A stretch of 54,851 bases of DNA from Akkermansia muciniphila. Its GTDB lineage: Bacteria > Verrucomicrobiota > Verrucomicrobiia > Limisphaerales > F1-80-MAGS106. The notes beneath the pieces are model-generated. The model saw only the letters and a list, made by a program, of their open reading frames with translations, did not search any database and had not been told where the DNA came from. The position numbers were made by a program, and so were the translations under genes. The stretch covers positions 1-54,851 of the forward strand of contig CAMBEJ010000018.1 in the NCBI GenBank assembly GCA_945865375.1, given 5' to 3'. Shown piece after piece: positions 52,925 to 54,851 of the stretch (the stretch's first letter is position 1; each line of letters begins with the position of its first letter).

Positions 52925-52953
52925 TTGACAAGACCGCCCAAAGCTGACACGGT
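52925..52953 (+). promoter_or_regulatory. Possible promoter for the coiled-coil gene
   Basis: TTGACA (52925-52930) is followed after 17 bp by CACGGT (52948-52953), 18 bp upstream of the ATG at 52972. The -35 is perfect; the -10 is poor. Confidence 0.3.
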
Positions 52954-52971
52954 GACCCCTGGTCAACACCG

Positions 52972-53526
52972 ATGAAACACTTGCTTTCAACCCTGCTTAT
53001 CCTCGCCCTGGCCTTGCTTTGCGGCTTGTGCGCGTATCAGTGGACCCGTGAGACTCGGCTTCTGGAGAACGTTGAAGCCCTCAATCTCATTGAGCAAACC
53101 AAGAGCAAAACCGTCTCCAGCCTCAAGGGTTTTGTCCAACGGCTCGATGAGGAAGTTTCTAAACTGAGCGTCCAGAGCGCCGGGCTCCAGGCCTCCTTGC
53201 AGAAGACCGAAGAAGAACTGGGCAGACTGCGCCGTGACTTTGCGAAGTCGGAGTCGGAAAATGAAAGCCTCAAAACTTCACTGGAAACGTTCAAGAAGGC
53301 ACTTGAAGACCGGAACAAGAGGATCCTGGAACAACAGGACAAGTACAAGGAGCTCATGACGGAACGGAACGAGTTTGTGGGCAAACACAACGAGGTGGTT
53401 GGCAAGCTCAATGGCGTCACGAAGCAGTACAACACCCTGGTCGATGAATTTGTGAAGGTCCGAGAGCAATTAGTCGCTTCGCAGAACCAGAACCCACAGT
53501 TGCAGCAGCAGAAACCGGCGAAGTGA
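52972..53526 (+). CDS. Membrane-anchored coiled-coil protein
   Basis: A 184-aa protein with an N-terminal hydrophobic helix (residues 4-23, LLSTLLILALALLCGLCAYQ). This could be an uncleaved anchor or a lipoprotein-like signal, since Cys residues occur near its end. An almost continuous coiled coil follows (residues about 45-170: EEELGRLRRDFAKSESENES, KKALEDRNKRILEQQDKYKE) and a Gln-rich tail. No family was recognised. It is convergent with exbD, with a 2-bp gap. Confidence 0.82.
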   Translation: MKHLLSTLLILALALLCGLCAYQWTRETRLLENVEALNLIEQTKSKTVSSLKGFVQRLDEEVSKLSVQSAGLQASLQKTEEELGRLRRDFAKSESENESLKTSLETFKKALEDRNKRILEQQDKYKELMTERNEFVGKHNEVVGKLNGVTKQYNTLVDEFVKVREQLVASQNQNPQLQQQKPAK

Positions 53527-53528
53527 AA

Positions 53529-53969
53529 TCAGGGCTTGGACAGCTTCCCCGCAGCTCCATCCTCGACCTTATTGATGGCGAACGCGACTTTCTGAACACC
53601 CGCTTTCCGAACCAGATCAAGCACGTTGATCACTGAACCATGGGAGGCGTCGCGGTCGCCGCTGATGAAAACCGGCAGGTTCGTGTTCGCCCGATACCTC
53701 TTGAGAAGTTCGATCAAGAGATCGTTGGAATTGATGAGCTTTTTCTCCATGTAAACCTCGCCTTTCTTGTCGACGGCAAGATTTACCATGTCCGGCTTGT
53801 TGTCCTGCGTCGCCTTGGTCGCAGTGGGCAAGTTAACTTTGATCGATTGCATGTGGATCATGGTGAGGCTGACCATCATGAAGGCCGCGAGCAAAAAGAA
53901 CATGATGTCGATCAAAGGCACAATCTCAATGCGGGCCTTCTTGTGGGGCAACGGGGATCCGATCTTCAT
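53529..53969 (-). CDS. exbD: ExbD/TolR-type biopolymer transport protein
   Basis: A 146-aa inner-membrane protein. It has a short basic N-terminus, one transmembrane helix with the proton-channel Asp (IVPLIDIMFFLLAAFMMVSL) and a periplasmic ExbD/TolR domain (PVFISGDRDASHGSVINVLD, VLDLVRKAGVQKVAFAINK). With ExbB/TolQ it transduces the proton-motive force to TonB- or Tol-like systems. No exbB partner is visible in the window; it may lie upstream beyond the FGE-type gene or elsewhere. Confidence 0.94.
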   Translation of the reverse strand: MKIGSPLPHKKARIEIVPLIDIMFFLLAAFMMVSLTMIHMQSIKVNLPTATKATQDNKPDMVNLAVDKKGEVYMEKKLINSNDLLIELLKRYRANTNLPVFISGDRDASHGSVINVLDLVRKAGVQKVAFAINKVEDGAAGKLSKP

Positions 53970-54226
53970 TCGATGACGAGGGGGTTATGGTTTGCATGGC
54001 TCGCACCCGCATTCACCGCTGGAACCGCCTTGTGCGTAGAACAAGGGTTACACTACGCTGCAGGGATGGCAGTTGATCAAGGATGACGGAGGTTGGAAGA
54101 TTTCCAAAATGTTGTTTTTCGACATGGGCCGCGACTGAGAATAAAACATTTCTTGTTGGCCCAGTCAACCCCGGCGAAAGAGAACGGTTGGAACTGGATC
54201 CAAACGAGCTGCGGAATGCCTGACGG

Positions 54227-54667
54227 TCATTGCTGGACGCGAGCCAGGACGAGGCGAAGACCGATAAAGTGGCGCTTGGTTTCCGGATAGCGGACGTTCC
54301 GGGTTGCCGATCGGCACTGGCGCGCATCATCACCCCAACTGCTGCCACGATTGACCCGGGCGATCCCTTCCTTCGGACCTTTCGGATCCGTCACCTGCTT
54401 TCCCGTCAGGGAATCGGGAAACCAATCCTGGCACCATTCCCACACGTTCCCATGGATGTCATACAACCCCCAGGCGTTCGGGGCGTAGGACCCAACGGGC
54501 ACGGTGCCGCCAACCGGTTTTCCAGGCCCCAGAGTGTGGCCCCCGGATGGATTCCCAAAATTTGCATGGCTCGCGCTCAGAGTCTTCCCGAATGCGAACG
54601 ACGCGGCCGTTCCGGCACGGCACGCGTATTCGTTTTCCCCAGCGGAAGGATGATTGTCGTTGACCAT
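54227..54667 (-). CDS. Truncated FGE-sulfatase (SUMF1-like) domain protein
   Basis: A 146-aa open frame matching only the C-terminal half of a formylglycine-generating-enzyme-type domain: ENEYACRAGTAASFAFG, VPVGSYAPNAWGLYDIHGNV, WEWCQDWFPDS, RVNRGSSWGDDARQCRSATR and HFIGLRLVLA. The first half of the domain, normally with a YRLPTEAEWEYACRAG stretch, is missing or unrecognisable (HPSAGENEYACRAG here). The frame remains open upstream, but without family features. It may be a decayed gene, or a frameshift may separate its 5' part. Only one Cys is in the RGSSW block, so catalysis is unlikely. Confidence 0.6.
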   Translation of the reverse strand: MVNDNHPSAGENEYACRAGTAASFAFGKTLSASHANFGNPSGGHTLGPGKPVGGTVPVGSYAPNAWGLYDIHGNVWEWCQDWFPDSLTGKQVTDPKGPKEGIARVNRGSSWGDDARQCRSATRNVRYPETKRHFIGLRLVLARVQQ

Positions 54668-54742
54668 TACGGGACAATGACCGTCTCTCTTCGCTGTCTC
54701 TGCTAATCCATTCAGCCCAGAGCGACTCGGACAAATGCACTA

Positions 54743-54851
54743 ATGCACTCGGATCACATCAAACTGCCAAAGGACCCAGCCGCCGAGGCCATCCGTGCCG
54801 CCGTGTTCGAACGGAAGCAGCGTTGGAAAGAACTTCCCGGGAACCGCTACA
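54743..54851 (+). CDS. Start of an unidentified gene, cut by the window end
   Basis: From ATG 54743 an open frame runs without stop to the last base (MHSDHIKLPKDPAAEAIRAA..., then ERKQRWKELPGNRY). Third codon positions are strongly G/C, as in the confirmed genes around it. Only 36 residues are visible, and no family is recognised. It is divergent from the truncated FGE-type gene. Confidence 0.5.
   Translation, partial: MHSDHIKLPKDPAAEAIRAAVFERKQRWKELPGNRY

Overview
The window reads as chromosomal DNA of a Verrucomicrobiota bacterium, most likely from the Limisphaerales/Pedosphaera side of the phylum. The evidence is the gene content. It has DUF1080 (3-keto-disaccharide hydrolase) proteins, tandem ThuA proteins, a PVC-type dehydrogenase-like beta-propeller protein, a PSD1 cytochrome/DUF1549/DUF1553 protein paired with a Tat-exported DUF1501 protein, a DUF5069 protein, and many small palindromic intergenic repeats. 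About 49 protein genes are supported. I found no rRNA, tRNA, CRISPR array or complete insertion sequence.

Layout. 1-283 is a repeat-bearing flank, followed by an AAA_14/DUF4143 ATPase. 1510-7342 is a five-gene sugar catabolism cluster (DTE-like epimerase, DUF1080, two ThuA paralogues, beta-propeller dehydrogenase-like protein). 7669-10872 holds a lipoprotein, a DUF481 outer-membrane protein, rsmD, a specialised NusG paralogue and pabA/trpG. 10963-17848 is the most unusual locus. It is a unidirectional, mostly start/stop-overlapping cassette of a ClpB-D2-like AAA+ protein (5' part broken), a long coiled-coil protein, a Ser/Thr kinase fused to an FGE-sulfatase domain, a compact NrdG-like radical SAM protein and a zinc-ribbon/FHA protein. 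I know of no characterised system with this composition. 17841-25325 carries an MFS transporter, a DapA/NanA-like aldolase and the PSD1/DUF1501 pair.

25481-31998 has two coiled-coil membrane proteins, then a tightly coupled run mnmD, dus, an RluE-type pseudouridine synthase and a PglC-type sugar transferase, then HAD, TPR, Rieske and a small coiled-coil protein. 32008-37662 holds NUDIX, cyclophilin, DUF5069, rfbA (rmlA), an RmlD/NRS-ER-like reductase and trigger factor. 38189-44079 is a minus-strand run: DUF1080, a two-domain methyltransferase, a SWIM/SNF2 helicase and a gamma-carbonic-anhydrase-like protein. 44553-52869 carries two MBL-fold proteins, a PanB-like protein that seems to have lost metal ligands, an RRM protein with a strong terminator, mutS, and an AAA-like/FHA fusion overlapping mutS. 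The right end has a coiled-coil protein, ExbD, a truncated FGE-type protein and the start of one more gene.

Non-coding signals. A 205-bp MITE-like element (44237-44441) has 14-bp perfect terminal inverted repeats and 9-bp flanking direct repeats. Two elements have arms made of GTAATC hexamers. There is a three-copy tandem hairpin repeat (37942-38047). A dispersed repeat arm occurs near both ends of the first 7.6 kb. A perfect 12-bp inverted repeat buries the Shine-Dalgarno sequence and start codon of an MBL-fold gene (51742-51783).
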